From: Mesorhizobium muleiense
GTDB taxonomy: Bacteria; Pseudomonadota; Alphaproteobacteria; Rhizobiales; Rhizobiaceae
Assembly (NCBI RefSeq): GCF_900099905.1
Contig: NZ_FNEE01000001.1
Location: forward strand, 49,091-113,090
Direction of reading: 5' to 3'
Length of the DNA stretch: 64,000 nt
Positions 17,605 to 26,880 of the stretch are shown piece after piece; position 1 is the stretch's first letter, and each line of letters opens with the position of its first letter. The position numbers and the translations under genes were made by a program. The notes under the pieces are model-generated. The model was given only the letters and a program-made list of their open reading frames with translations, searched no databases and had not been told where the DNA came from.

Positions 17605-18944
17605 GCGACGGCGTCCTCGACATCGAGGCGCGGCGCGTGCAGGAGGCCGCGCGTGTCGCACCACACCCGATAGGTTTGGGCAAGGCGGCGCTTCAGCGAG
17701 CGCTCCATCGCGTCCAGCATATCGAGTTTCTCGAACACCCGCGACGCGAGGGCTTCGTCGCCTGTCTGGCTGAGTTTCATGATGGCGTAGTGAAGCGTCT
17801 TGAATTCCTGGATCAGAGATTCGATGTCGTCGCAGATCGGGTCGAACCCGGCGTTGGAAAGCTGCAGCGATCGCCAGAAAAAGGCGAAGCCGTGCTCCAG
17901 CGCGTATTTGCGGATCGAGATGACCGGCAGCTCGCGCAGCGCCATCGACAAATCGGGCAGTTTCACGCCGTCGCGGCCTTCCAGATGCGCCCGAACGACT
18001 TCGCGCGTTGCGCGCGTCAGCAGATTGTCGTCTTCATGGAAACAGGCAAGGAAATAGTCGCGCAGATCGACGGCGGACGGTTTCCTGATGTCGGCAGCGT
18101 CGAAAATGAAGCCGCCGGCAACGGTCGGCTGCATGATCGCATTGATGACTTTCTGCTTCTCGATCCTGCCTTCCCAGCGGAAATCCGGATCTAGAACCAT
18201 CCATACTGCGGGATCCTCGGTGTGTTCCAACATCAGATAATGCGGGAACGGGTTCTGGTTGAACTTGTTCTCGCGCTCCGGCAGATGGAAGAGATCGAGC
18301 ATGACCATCAGGTACTCGCTCTGCTTCTTGCGCTCCAGAAGCTCCAGCATCGTCGCCAGGTTCTCCACCTTGGCGGCGTCCGGCCGATACCATTGGCGGA
18401 CCTTGGCGCCATACAGGCGCTCGAACCAATCGCGGAAGAAGTCGTGGTTGATTTCAGGCGCGTGATACGCCAGCCGCCAGCTTTTATCGACGGCGAAACC
18501 CGCATCCCAGACGCCGAAGAAGAAAGGTCGATGGTCGAGCTGCCTTTGCTTCACCGCGTGGCAGACATTGCTGACGAAGCAATGGACCTTGATGTCGACG
18601 AAGTCCTCGCCATGCACGCCGATCCGCTCAGCCGCTTCTCGTTCCGCGCGAGCGAGAACAAGTTCCTTAGCCGGCTTGACCAGTGGCTCATTGGATTCCG
18701 AGGCGTTGACGAACAGCCGCGCCAGATCGTCCACCGTATCCAGATCCTGACGGCTGATCACCTCCTCGGGAAGCGCGACACCGTGGTCGAGTTCAAGCGC
18801 CAGCATGAGTTCGAGAATGAGCACGGAATCGAGATACAGATCCTCGTTCAGCCTGGCTTGCGGTGCGAAGCTATCCATGTGCTGGTTGTCGAGCTTGTCG
18901 CGCAGGATCGTCCCCATCGCGTCGAGTATTTGATCGTAGGTCAT
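17601..18944 (-). CDS. AsbD-AsbE fusion: aryl carrier protein joined to the spermidine-condensing enzyme
   Basis: A 447-residue protein with two parts. Residues 1-80 are an acyl-carrier domain: EDLYLDSVLILELMLALE holds the phosphopantetheine serine in LDSV. From about residue 110 to the end it resembles AsbE, with VHCFVSNVCHAVKQRQLDHR, FFFGVWDAGF, PFPHYLMLEHTED and ALEHGFAFFWRSLQLS. In Bacillus, AsbD and AsbE are separate proteins of roughly 91 and 327 residues. The first carries 3,4-dihydroxybenzoate and the second moves it onto spermidine. Here the two roles lie on one chain with a linker of about 30 residues. The gene overlaps asbC by one base and asbF by four bases. The family assignment of the C-terminal part is by eye. 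Confidence 0.82.
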   Translation of the reverse strand: MTYDQILDAMGTILRDKLDNQHMDSFAPQARLNEDLYLDSVLILELMLALELDHGVALPEEVISRQDLDTVDDLARLFVNASESNEPLVKPAKELVLARAEREAAERIGVHGEDFVDIKVHCFVSNVCHAVKQRQLDHRPFFFGVWDAGFAVDKSWRLAYHAPEINHDFFRDWFERLYGAKVRQWYRPDAAKVENLATMLELLERKKQSEYLMVMLDLFHLPERENKFNQNPFPHYLMLEHTEDPAVWMVLDPDFRWEGRIEKQKVINAIMQPTVAGGFIFDAADIRKPSAVDLRDYFLACFHEDDNLLTRATREVVRAHLEGRDGVKLPDLSMALRELPVISIRKYALEHGFAFFWRSLQLSNAGFDPICDDIESLIQEFKTLHYAIMKLSQTGDEALASRVFEKLDMLDAMERSLKRRLAQTYRVWCDTRGLLHAPRLDVEDAVA

Positions 18945-20215
18945 CAGGCTGCCTCCGTCCGTACCGGCGCGAATTCGCCCGTGCCATAGCGCGCAGCCAC
19001 GTCACGCCGGCTGATCTTGCCGTTCGCTTGGCGCGGGATCCGCTCCACCTGAACGATCTCGGTCGGCATCTGGTGTGCTGCAAGCCGCTCGGCGCACCAT
19101 TGCCGAAGCTGCGCCCGGTCGACCGCATGTTCGGCGCTGAACAGAAGCGCGACGCGCTCGCCCGCGAATGCATCCTGCTTGCGGAACACGACCGCGTCGT
19201 CAATGCCGCCGAACGTCATGACCACGTCCTCGACTTCCTTCGGATAGACGTTGAGGCCAGAGACGTTGATCAGATCGTCGAGACGCGACAGGAAAACCAG
19301 CATCCCGTCGTCGCGGCGGTAGCCGAGGTCGCGCGTCTCGACGACCACGCCTTTGCGCTCGACGGCAATTTCCTTCGGCTCACGGGCCGTGCCGGCGTCG
19401 CGCAACGCGAAGCGCGGCAGCACATGGCCGATTTCATTAGCCGCCTGCACATCAGGGTTGATCGCTATGCAGCCGGCTTCCGAGCAGCCGTACTGCTGGA
19501 ACATGTATTTCGATTTGGCTCTGATCTGCCCGAACCAGGGGTCGGGCAAGAGGGTGCCGGATGTCATCGTAGCGTGGATCTGCTCGCCGGCCGGCAAGAG
19601 CCTGGCGAGCGTGTGAAGGATGGCCGGCGACGAGATCAGGTAGGGCCGCTCCGTTTCGCGCAGCTTGCGCAGCAGGAATTTTGGGTTCCCTGTGTCCAGT
19701 ATGGCGGGCGACTGGCCGCGCTTCAGCGCCACCATTACGCCGCAGATCAAGCCATAGGAATGAGTGGTTGGGCCGGCGATCAACGGCGTCATGTCCTGTG
19801 GCTCGACAAACGCCGAGGTGTAGCTGTCGATCTCGTCGTCTATGTCGCTCCAGGCGCGCGCGATGCATTTCGGCTCGCCGGTCGTGCCGGAACTCATCTG
19901 CAGCAGCTGTCCAGCTTCGCTGGCGCGCTCCTCGCAGATCGGCTCGCCATCCAGCCGGTTGTAGAAAAGCCAGTTGCACTTCGCCGTCTCCGCCTGCCGG
20001 CGCGCCGCGGCATATGGCGTCGAGGGATGCAGCGGCAGCACGCTGGCGCCGGCCGCGCGCGCGGCAAAGAAGAACGCCAGCCAATCCTGCGCCTCGGAGA
20101 AACAGACCGCAAAACGGTCGCCTGCGCGCTTGTCGAGTTGCACCGCAGCCGCAATGCGGTGCGCCGCGTCGCGGAAATAGGCCTGATCAAAGACCGTGTC
20201 GTTGATTGCGATCAT
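18944..20215 (-). CDS. asbC: 3,4-dihydroxybenzoate-AMP ligase, AsbC-like
   Basis: A 423-residue ANL-superfamily adenylating enzyme, somewhat short for the family as AsbC is. Motifs: the P-loop MSSGTTGEPKCIARAW, the A5 region FQQYGCSEAG, the A7 aspartate in RDLGYRRDDGMLVFLSRLDD, and the C-terminal lysine in RQANGKISR. It would activate 3,4-dihydroxybenzoate with ATP and load it onto the carrier domain encoded by the next gene. The start at MIAINDTVF (20215) has a strong AAGGAG site; the frame is open upstream to 20338, but that overlaps the previous gene's end. It lies between the NIS synthetases and asbDE, the same place as asbC in Bacillus. Confidence 0.85.
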   Translation of the reverse strand: MIAINDTVFDQAYFRDAAHRIAAAVQLDKRAGDRFAVCFSEAQDWLAFFFAARAAGASVLPLHPSTPYAAARRQAETAKCNWLFYNRLDGEPICEERASEAGQLLQMSSGTTGEPKCIARAWSDIDDEIDSYTSAFVEPQDMTPLIAGPTTHSYGLICGVMVALKRGQSPAILDTGNPKFLLRKLRETERPYLISSPAILHTLARLLPAGEQIHATMTSGTLLPDPWFGQIRAKSKYMFQQYGCSEAGCIAINPDVQAANEIGHVLPRFALRDAGTAREPKEIAVERKGVVVETRDLGYRRDDGMLVFLSRLDDLINVSGLNVYPKEVEDVVMTFGGIDDAVVFRKQDAFAGERVALLFSAEHAVDRAQLRQWCAERLAAHQMPTEIVQVERIPRQANGKISRRDVAARYGTGEFAPVRTEAA

Positions 20216-20228
20216 GTTTTCTGTCTCC

Positions 20229-21938
20229 TTACGCGACTGCAAGGCTGTTTGGGATTTCGTGAGCGCATTCGGTGCCCGGTGGCGCGAGCTTGCGTCGAAG
20301 CAGCGATTCCGTGCGGATGCGTGGCTGGAACAGGCCAAGCGCGGCCTGCCGGTGTGTCAGTCCGAACTGCCGGCAATGGTCCTGCAACCGCCTGCCGACG
20401 TCTGACCAGAAGCTGTCTTCGTCGAGACCGTAACAATGCCGCAGCAGATGCGAGATCTCGGCGAGGTTGTAGACGAACAAGGCGTCCAGGCAGAGCTCGC
20501 CGAGCAAATCGGCGCTCTCCATCCAGTAGTACTGGTTCGGCGCGGCGTCACGATAGGCGGGGTTCAAGGCGAGGAAGTCGGGAACAGTGGAGGGATCGCG
20601 CAGGAAGCCCGGCACATATTCGACGCTGTCGTGGAAGTCGCGCATCGCCAGTCTCACGGGCCAGCCATCGCGATGGATCAGGATCAGGTTCTGGCCATGC
20701 GCTTCCGTGGCGATGCCATGGCCGACGAGCAGGTGAAACACCGGCATCACCACCGTAGCCACAAGCCTGTCGAGCCAGGCGTCCAGCCCGTACTGCTCGA
20801 CCCAGTCCGCGACGAACGGCCGGCCGTCACTCTCCAGGCCCATCAGCGCGTTGAGCGGCACCGCGGTTTCGCCGGGCTGGAGGCTGCTCGTAACGTCCTC
20901 CCGCCAGATCGCGGCGATCTGTCCTGCCAGCGGTCCTTCCCGATCTGCGATCGTGCCGACATATTCGGCGAGGATCGTGAGCGGATAGCGCGCCTCGAAC
21001 AGCGTATCGCTGGCGACAATGTCCTTGAGCCAGCGGCTGATCGACGGCGCGCTGCACACCGAATGCGGCTCGATGATGCGCCTGGCCGAAGAGTTGACGA
21101 GATTCATCGGCAGTTTGAGATTGGCGCGTCGCGGGTGATCGCGATTGAACAGCGTCCGCACGGATTGGCTGGCGCTATAGCGATCGCCGGCATGGCCGAG
21201 GAAACCGGCGGAGCCCTCCGCCAGCCAGCGCGACAGCTCCGAGCCCTGTAACGCTTTCCATTGCCAGGGATGCAGCGGCATCAGGCCGAACCGCCTTGCA
21301 TTGTCGCCGAGCCGGGCACGGCGCTCGTCCAGCAGCGCGTAGGTTTCGGTGCCGAGTTCGTGCATCCAGAAAGCCTGCTCGTCCGTGGGAAACGCCGAGT
21401 GCAGACGTTCGGGCGCGACCGCCAGCCAGGCCAGTTGGAAGGCGTTGCCTGCTTCCGGGCCGTACGCCGCGTGGTCGGCGTAGTCGAAGCCGGTGCGCGC
21501 CTTGAAACACGGATGATAGGGATGACCCTCATCGATCGCGCTGTCGAGTTGCGCAAATGGCAGATCGCGGCGCGGTCTGGGCCGGAGATTGAGCTGGTTC
21601 CAGGCGCTGAAATCGAGCGTCCGATCCAGTTCGGACGTGAGTTGCGCGCGCCGTTCGGGGCAGGTGTCTATGCTCGCAAGCAGATCGCCGAGCGTCGCCG
21701 GGCGCCATTGGTCGGCGCAGCCCCGCTCGATCGTCTCGGCGACAACCCTGACCCGGCCGAAGGCGCCGATCGATCCCTCGCAGCGTATCGAGGCGCCGCC
21801 GCAGCGCCATTCGAAGCGGGCTTTCCCGCCGTCTCGCGACACCGCGCAATCGACCAGGCCCTCATAGACCAGGGCTTCCGCGAGCTGGCGCATCACACGC
21901 AGCTCGGGGATGCCGTGGAGATCAAGAGGCAATGGCAT
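20229..21938 (-). CDS. asbB: NIS siderophore synthetase (IucA/IucC family), AsbB position
   Basis: About 569 residues. Family motifs: HPYHPCFKARTGF, the ATP/substrate region where IucA/IucC proteins read HP.HK.R.GF; RFGLMPLHPWQW; SVRTLFNRDHPRRANLKLPM; IATEAHGQNLILIHRDG; and the later RDFHDSVEYV. These ATP-dependent enzymes form amides between a citrate carboxylate and an amine. In the Bacillus pathway AsbB carries out the second condensation on citrate. Naming this gene asbB and the upstream one asbA follows gene order only. The start at MPLPLDLHG (21938) has CGGAGCAGG upstream and overlaps the previous gene by 17 bases. A much longer frame upstream is an out-of-frame reading of asbA. Confidence 0.82.
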   Translation of the reverse strand: MPLPLDLHGIPELRVMRQLAEALVYEGLVDCAVSRDGGKARFEWRCGGASIRCEGSIGAFGRVRVVAETIERGCADQWRPATLGDLLASIDTCPERRAQLTSELDRTLDFSAWNQLNLRPRPRRDLPFAQLDSAIDEGHPYHPCFKARTGFDYADHAAYGPEAGNAFQLAWLAVAPERLHSAFPTDEQAFWMHELGTETYALLDERRARLGDNARRFGLMPLHPWQWKALQGSELSRWLAEGSAGFLGHAGDRYSASQSVRTLFNRDHPRRANLKLPMNLVNSSARRIIEPHSVCSAPSISRWLKDIVASDTLFEARYPLTILAEYVGTIADREGPLAGQIAAIWREDVTSSLQPGETAVPLNALMGLESDGRPFVADWVEQYGLDAWLDRLVATVVMPVFHLLVGHGIATEAHGQNLILIHRDGWPVRLAMRDFHDSVEYVPGFLRDPSTVPDFLALNPAYRDAAPNQYYWMESADLLGELCLDALFVYNLAEISHLLRHCYGLDEDSFWSDVGRRLQDHCRQFGLTHRQAALGLFQPRIRTESLLRRKLAPPGTECAHEIPNSLAVA

Positions 21939-23691
21939 GTGCCTGCTCCGCGGCGACAAATAGCCCGACACGGCTGAGTGGATTGGGAAAATGCGTGTAG
22001 ACGGCGCTGCCGCCCTCGGCCAGCTCATCGACATCCTGCAGTCGGATTGCCAGGTTGGCCTTCGCGGTGATGTGCGGCTTGTCCAGCAGGCTGGTCGCGA
22101 ATTCCCCGCCCGCGCCAGTGAGCTCTTGCGCCAGCTTCTTGAGCCGCGCACGCAGCATGGCGAGCAGTTCGGCCTCGCTTGCCAGGCCGTCATGCCCGGC
22201 GCGAGCGACGACCGAGAAGATCTGATTGACGATGAGGTAGTAGGAGAGCCGCTCGCGAATCTCACGGTCGTCGAAGAAAAGACTGCGGATCTGGACAATG
22301 TCGGGCATCAGGCCATACCACCGGGCCCTGAAGCTGTTCGAGAGGTAGAACCCCTGGCTGTCGCGATAGAGGTATCGGCTGGGCAGCCCCTGCTGCGACA
22401 GGTCAAGCAAGCTGTTTTGCTGATGCGCTTCCAGCGCGACGCCGAACCGATCGTAGAGTTTGACCAGCGGATCGAGCGCACAGTCGAGATAGCATTCGAA
22501 CCAGCGACGGCACGCCTGCCGCACCGAGATATCATGATCCTGCGCGACGCGCCGGACGACGGTTTCGAACAATGAGCTGTGCCCGAGACGTGGCTCGGCC
22601 GTCAGTGCCGAAACGGTGATCACCGGGTGGTCGGCGCGGCCCCGGAACGGGTTTTCGCGGAAGATGACTTCGAAACCGCTCTCGGCCTGCCCGGAAAAAT
22701 CCAGCGTCACGTATGCGCTGTCGTGGAGAAAGCCGAGGCGCGGCTCGAACATGTCGATCCCGGCGCGCTCGAACAGGCGCGCCACCGCAACGCCCGCCTC
22801 CAGCTCGTGCCGCCTATTGACGCGCTTCGAGTTGGTGATGCGGACGGGCAGCGAGAATTTCGGCATCCAGGCGGCATCATCGCTGTAAACCGTGCGCACC
22901 GAAGAAGTCGCCGTGAACACCGGCCCTGCCGGGCCGAGATACCGGATCTGCCCTGAATCCATGAGCGCTCGCACCGCCGGGTCGAGCATCAACGCTTGCG
23001 CCTGAAGCGGATGCATGGGCAGGAGCATCTCGCCGTTACCTGCGGCGACCTTGCCGGCGTCATTCCCCAGCAGTGAGCTGACGATCGCGGTCACCGCGGT
23101 GCCGGCGGAATCCTCGCGGACGAGGTCGGCAGCGGCGGCGAAATAGGCCAGCTGGAAACCGCCGCGCAATTCGGGGGCATAGACATCCTGCTGCCAGTTC
23201 GACATGCCCTGCAGGCTCTTGGGCGTCGGATGCAGCGGATGTCCAAAATACAGGGATTGTTCCGCGGCTATAAAGCCGATCGGTGGCGGCGCCCGATCGG
23301 CGGCATCGAGGTAACGCTTCGTCGCCTGACAGCTCTGAAGAATCCGTTCGAGGAGCTCCAGATCGGCTTGTCGGTGCGTGGCCGATCCGGCTTCTCTGGC
23401 TCCCAGCACAAGTAGATGCACGGCCAGGATCGGTTCTATCTCGTGCCAGTTCGGACCTGCATCCTGACGAATCCAGATCTGTCCAAACAGGTGCATTCCG
23501 CAAAGCGATCGGGATTTCATTTCGATGCGCAGCACGGCATGCCGCGACGGCAGGGAAATCTCCACGCAATCGAAGTTCCGTTCTCCGATGCGGTGGAACA
23601 CCGGCATCCCGGAATTCAGCTCACGCAAATAGCTGTTTGCGAAGGCTCGAAACGTTGCCTGTTCTGCTGCAATCTGATTCTTGTCGATCAT
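21922..23691 (-). CDS. asbA: NIS siderophore synthetase (IucA/IucC family), AsbA position
   Basis: About 589 residues, close to the roughly 600 of AsbA. Motifs: SLYFGHPLHPTPKSLQGM, LLPMHPLQAQAL, SVRTVYSDDAAWMPKFSLPV followed by RITNSKRVN, and VALEAHQQNSLLDL. AsbA in Bacillus adenylates citrate and joins it to spermidine or to a dihydroxybenzoyl-spermidine arm. The ATG 23691 (MIDKNQIAAEQ) is preferred; a TTG at 23748 would extend the frame but gives no better ribosome site. This is the first gene of the minus-strand operon, so its upstream gap (23692-24181) should carry the operon promoter. Confidence 0.82.
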   Translation of the reverse strand: MIDKNQIAAEQATFRAFANSYLRELNSGMPVFHRIGERNFDCVEISLPSRHAVLRIEMKSRSLCGMHLFGQIWIRQDAGPNWHEIEPILAVHLLVLGAREAGSATHRQADLELLERILQSCQATKRYLDAADRAPPPIGFIAAEQSLYFGHPLHPTPKSLQGMSNWQQDVYAPELRGGFQLAYFAAAADLVREDSAGTAVTAIVSSLLGNDAGKVAAGNGEMLLPMHPLQAQALMLDPAVRALMDSGQIRYLGPAGPVFTATSSVRTVYSDDAAWMPKFSLPVRITNSKRVNRRHELEAGVAVARLFERAGIDMFEPRLGFLHDSAYVTLDFSGQAESGFEVIFRENPFRGRADHPVITVSALTAEPRLGHSSLFETVVRRVAQDHDISVRQACRRWFECYLDCALDPLVKLYDRFGVALEAHQQNSLLDLSQQGLPSRYLYRDSQGFYLSNSFRARWYGLMPDIVQIRSLFFDDREIRERLSYYLIVNQIFSVVARAGHDGLASEAELLAMLRARLKKLAQELTGAGGEFATSLLDKPHITAKANLAIRLQDVDELAEGGSAVYTHFPNPLSRVGLFVAAEQAHAIAS

Positions 23692-24181
23692 TCGTTGCGG
23701 ACGCCATGTCGCACAGGCGCCGGGCAGGCGCTCTGTGCTGAGTTTCAAAGGTTTTGATGGCGCCGCGCGTGAAGGGCCAGCCTTGCTGCGGCCGCGGCTA
23801 AAACTAAACTACGATTGTCATGTTATCCTAGTCAGCTGCGCGGATCAACCTCAGAAGGCGGTCATCTGGGCAATGCCGGCAATGGATGCTTTACGCCCGT
23901 TCGAGCAGGCACTGCCGCAAGGAACTGGTCGCATTCGTCTTTTGGGCCGCAGCGAAGCGCGGCTTCGGAGAAGCGCCGGGAAGATCGGCAATGGGCGAAG
24001 CTGCCGGTCACGATGAGCTGTGAAATATATTTCTGTATGTGAATTTTATTGACACTCGAGCCAACTGCTGCGAATGATCAACCGCTGGGCCTCGGGAGGA
24101 GGTTCGGCCTCATCAACCACAAGCGGCGGCACGCAAGTGTCCGACCGCCCAATTGACCAGGCTTCGGCCGAGGGAGGACTC
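23692..24181. promoter_or_regulatory. Divergent promoter region between the asb operon and the sugar operon
   Basis: A 490-base gap with no convincing gene. Two AT-rich patches stand out: about 23800-23830 (AAAACTAAACTACGATTGTC), nearer the asb operon, and about 24019-24055 (AATATATTTCTGTATGTGAA and following), nearer the sugar operon. Each is a plausible promoter core. Iron control of the first would be expected from the gene content, but no certain iron-regulator box was recognised. Confidence 0.4.
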
Positions 24182-25213
24182 TTGCGCAAATTTTTGAGCA
24201 TGCTCGCCATTTCGGCAGCCGCCACCACAGTGTTGGGGGCAAGCCACGCCGCTGCCCAGGCCGCTAACCCGTTCAAGTGCGAGCCGGGTGAAAAATACGT
24301 CATGAACGTCATGGTTTCCGGCGTCGAATATTGGTTCCCGGTCTACGAGATGTTCAAGCAGGCTGGAAAACAGTTCGGCTGCGAGACCGAATATACCGGG
24401 ACCCCCGAATACGACGTGAACAAGCAAATAGCGACGTTCGACCAGGCGCTGGCTCAGAAGCCGGCTGGCATCCTGGTCCATCCGATGAACTCCGATCCCT
24501 TCATCGAGCCAATCAATCGGGCCATTGAGCAGGGAACGGCAGTAGTCACATTCGCCGCAGACTCGCCCAACTCCAAACGAGTATCCTACATCACCTCCGA
24601 CAACGTCGCCGAAGGCACCTATGCTGCCGATGCAGTCGCCAAGGCGATGGACGGCAAGGGCGAATACGCAGTCCTCGAAAACCCCGGACAGGACAATCAC
24701 GACAAGCGCATTGCCGCGTTCATCGCCCGCATGGAAGCCAAATGGCCGGATATGAAGCTCGTCGGCCGCGCTGCGTCGAACCAGGATGCGACGAAGGCCT
24801 ATCAGGCCGTGCTCAGCCTTGCTCAGGCGCATCCCGATCTGGGCGCGGTGTTCATGCCGGAAGCCAACTCGGCAATCGGCGCAGCTCAGGCCGCCAAGGA
24901 AGGCGGCGGCAAGATCCGGGTCATGCTGGCCGACGTCAACGCCAAGATCCTCGACATGATCAAGGCCGGCGAAATCTTTGGCTCAGTCAACCCGAACCAG
25001 GGCATGCAGGGCTATATGGGGTTCATGCTGCTGTGGCTGGCCAAGCATCCTGAACTGATCGATCCGATGAACGACGCCCGGCGGTCGGGCTTCAACGGCA
25101 TGAGCGTGCCCTTCGTCGACAACGGCTTTTCCATCGTCACCGCGGAAAATGCCGACGATTTCTATTGGGACGCCTACCTCAAGCGGCGCGGCACCAAGGG
25201 CATCGAGGAATAA
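24182..25213 (+). CDS. Sugar ABC transporter periplasmic binding protein (ribose/RbsB type)
   Basis: About 343 residues after a TTG start. The N-terminus is a signal peptide ([19 protein letters not shown] then ASHAAAQA). The mature protein has the type I periplasmic-binding fold of the ribose/galactose class: [70 protein letters not shown] and [19 protein letters not shown] 24182 is chosen because GGGAGGA stands just before it; a longer ATG-started frame (24074) would bury the signal peptide. The C-terminus is followed by a strong hairpin before the ATPase gene. The ligand is likely a pentose, polyol or related sugar, but cannot be fixed. Confidence 0.85.
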   Translation: MRKFLSMLAISAAATTVLGASHAAAQAANPFKCEPGEKYVMNVMVSGVEYWFPVYEMFKQAGKQFGCETEYTGTPEYDVNKQIATFDQALAQKPAGILVHPMNSDPFIEPINRAIEQGTAVVTFAADSPNSKRVSYITSDNVAEGTYAADAVAKAMDGKGEYAVLENPGQDNHDKRIAAFIARMEAKWPDMKLVGRAASNQDATKAYQAVLSLAQAHPDLGAVFMPEANSAIGAAQAAKEGGGKIRVMLADVNAKILDMIKAGEIFGSVNPNQGMQGYMGFMLLWLAKHPELIDPMNDARRSGFNGMSVPFVDNGFSIVTAENADDFYWDAYLKRRGTKGIEE

Positions 25214-25252
25214 GGCCTGCCGCTCCTGGAGTTCCTTCGGAACGCTAGACCG

Positions 25253-25276
25253 GACGGGGCGCGTTCGCGCCCCGTC
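25253..25276 (+). terminator. Intra-operon hairpin after the binding-protein gene
   Basis: GACGGGGCGCG and its exact reverse complement CGCGCCCCGTC flank a two-base loop, 40 bases after the binding-protein stop and 44 bases before the ATPase start. No T-run follows. Hairpins here are common in import operons, where they protect the upstream message or partly stop transcription so that binding protein is made in excess. That role is inferred. Confidence 0.5.
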
Positions 25277-25319
25277 GACCCGGGCCATATCATCAATTTC
25301 AACGCTGAAGGGGGACGGA

Positions 25320-26861
25320 GTGACTGCCGCCGCCATTCTTGAAATCCGCGACATCTCGAAATCGTTCGGCGCCATCAAAGCGCTGACCGGGGTCGATTTC
25401 ACGCTGCAGCGCGGCGAAATTCATGCGCTGTGCGGCGAGAACGGCGCGGGCAAGTCCACGCTGATGAATATCATCGCCGGCATTGCGCAACCCGACGAAG
25501 GCGCCATTCGTCTCGAAGGCAAGTACGTCACCATCACATCGCCATCCGCCGCGCAGCGGCTTGGCATAGGCCTCGTCCATCAGGAAATCGCGCTCTGCCA
25601 GGATGCCACGGTGGCCGAGAATATCCTCATGGCGGCCGTCAACAATCGGCGCGCGCCGCTGATGAATTTTCGCCGGCTCTACGCCGATGCGCAGAGGATA
25701 ATGGACCTGCTGGCACCGATCCCGGTCGAGACGCCAGTCGCCGATCTTTCTATTTCCAACCAGCAACTTGTGGAAATCGCCAAGGCGCTGACGCTCGAAT
25801 GCCGGGTGCTGATGCTCGACGAGCCGACGGCCGCGCTGACCGAGACCGAGGCGCAGCGCCTTTTCGCAATCGTCCGCGATCTCAAGGCGCGCGGAATTTC
25901 AATCATCTACATCAGCCATCGCATGGCGGAGATCTTCAGCCTGTGCGACCGCGTCACGGTGTTTCGTGACGGCAGATATGTAGCGACCGATTCCATCGCT
26001 TCGGTCACTCCCAATGATGTCGTGCGCAAGATGGTCGGGCGCGAAATCACGCAGCTCTATCCGCAAAAGCTCTCGCCTGAACGGCGTACGGACCGCCCTG
26101 TGCTGTCGGTCGAAAATCTCTCCTATCGACAGGGTTCCGCTGGCGTCAGTTTCACGCTTCGAGCAGGCGAAATTCTTGGCGTTGGCGGGTTGATTGGCGC
26201 CGGTCGCAGCGAGATGGTCCAGACCGTTTGCGGCTTGCGCCCGAAAGTGTCGGGATCGGTCGAACTCAATGGCGAGCCGGTCAGCATCAGGACCTACAGC
26301 GATGCGGTGCGCGCAGGCCTGGTCTACCTCTCGGAGGACCGCAAGGCGTCGGGCCTGTTCCTCGACCTGTCGGTTGCATCCAATATCTCCGCGCTCGACC
26401 TTCGGAAGCTGACCACGCCGCTTGGGCTGCTCGATCGCCGCGCCGAGGCAAAGCAAGCCACCGACCTGGTCGTGCGCCACGGTGTGCGCATGAGCGGCCT
26501 CGAGACACAGGTGTCGACGCTCAGCGGTGGCAACCAGCAGAAAGTCGCCATCGCCAGGCTTCTGTCGGTCGGCCCCAAAGTGGTCATTCTGGACGAACCC
26601 ACACGCGGGGTCGATGTCGGCGCCAAAGTGGAAATTCATCGCCTGCTGCGCGATCTCGCCGAGCGGGGCATCGGCGTCATCGTGATTTCATCCGAGCTTC
26701 CGGAATTGATCGGACTGAGCGACCGGGTGCTTGTCATACACGAAGGTGCCATCGTCGGCGAACTGGGGGCTGACGAATTGACCGAAGAGGCAATCATGCT
26801 GCTGGCTTCGGGTCTCCGGCAGCAAAGATCAAACGCAAGGCAGGTTCAGAATGTCGCTTAG
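25320..26861 (+). CDS. Sugar ABC transporter ATP-binding protein (RbsA type, two ATPase domains)
   Basis: About 513 residues with two tandem ATPase domains. The first has Walker [25 protein letters not shown] in place of the canonical signature, and Walker [13 protein letters not shown]. The second has an altered Walker A region ([10 protein letters not shown]), signature [15 protein letters not shown] and Walker [13 protein letters not shown]. This asymmetry is normal for RbsA/MglA/XylG. The start is GTG 25320 with GGGGGACGGA immediately upstream; the longer frame to 25149 overlaps the binding-protein gene. It powers the permease encoded next. Confidence 0.9.
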   Translation: MTAAAILEIRDISKSFGAIKALTGVDFTLQRGEIHALCGENGAGKSTLMNIIAGIAQPDEGAIRLEGKYVTITSPSAAQRLGIGLVHQEIALCQDATVAENILMAAVNNRRAPLMNFRRLYADAQRIMDLLAPIPVETPVADLSISNQQLVEIAKALTLECRVLMLDEPTAALTETEAQRLFAIVRDLKARGISIIYISHRMAEIFSLCDRVTVFRDGRYVATDSIASVTPNDVVRKMVGREITQLYPQKLSPERRTDRPVLSVENLSYRQGSAGVSFTLRAGEILGVGGLIGAGRSEMVQTVCGLRPKVSGSVELNGEPVSIRTYSDAVRAGLVYLSEDRKASGLFLDLSVASNISALDLRKLTTPLGLLDRRAEAKQATDLVVRHGVRMSGLETQVSTLSGGNQQKVAIARLLSVGPKVVILDEPTRGVDVGAKVEIHRLLRDLAERGIGVIVISSELPELIGLSDRVLVIHEGAIVGELGADELTEEAIMLLASGLRQQRSNARQVQNVA

Positions 26862-26880
26862 ACAGACCGGAGGTACCCTC

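Noticed and set aside
18863..20758. Long plus-strand open frame (631 codons) opposite asbC and neighbours
   Set aside because: GC-rich shadow, arginine-rich and without motifs; the minus-strand genes explain the region fully.
20229..23691. Aerobactin or rhizobactin biosynthesis as an alternative reading of the two IucA/IucC proteins
   Set aside because: No lysine/ornithine monooxygenase or acetyltransferase is present, while AsbC-, AsbDE- and AsbF-like genes are, which points to a 3,4-catecholate product.
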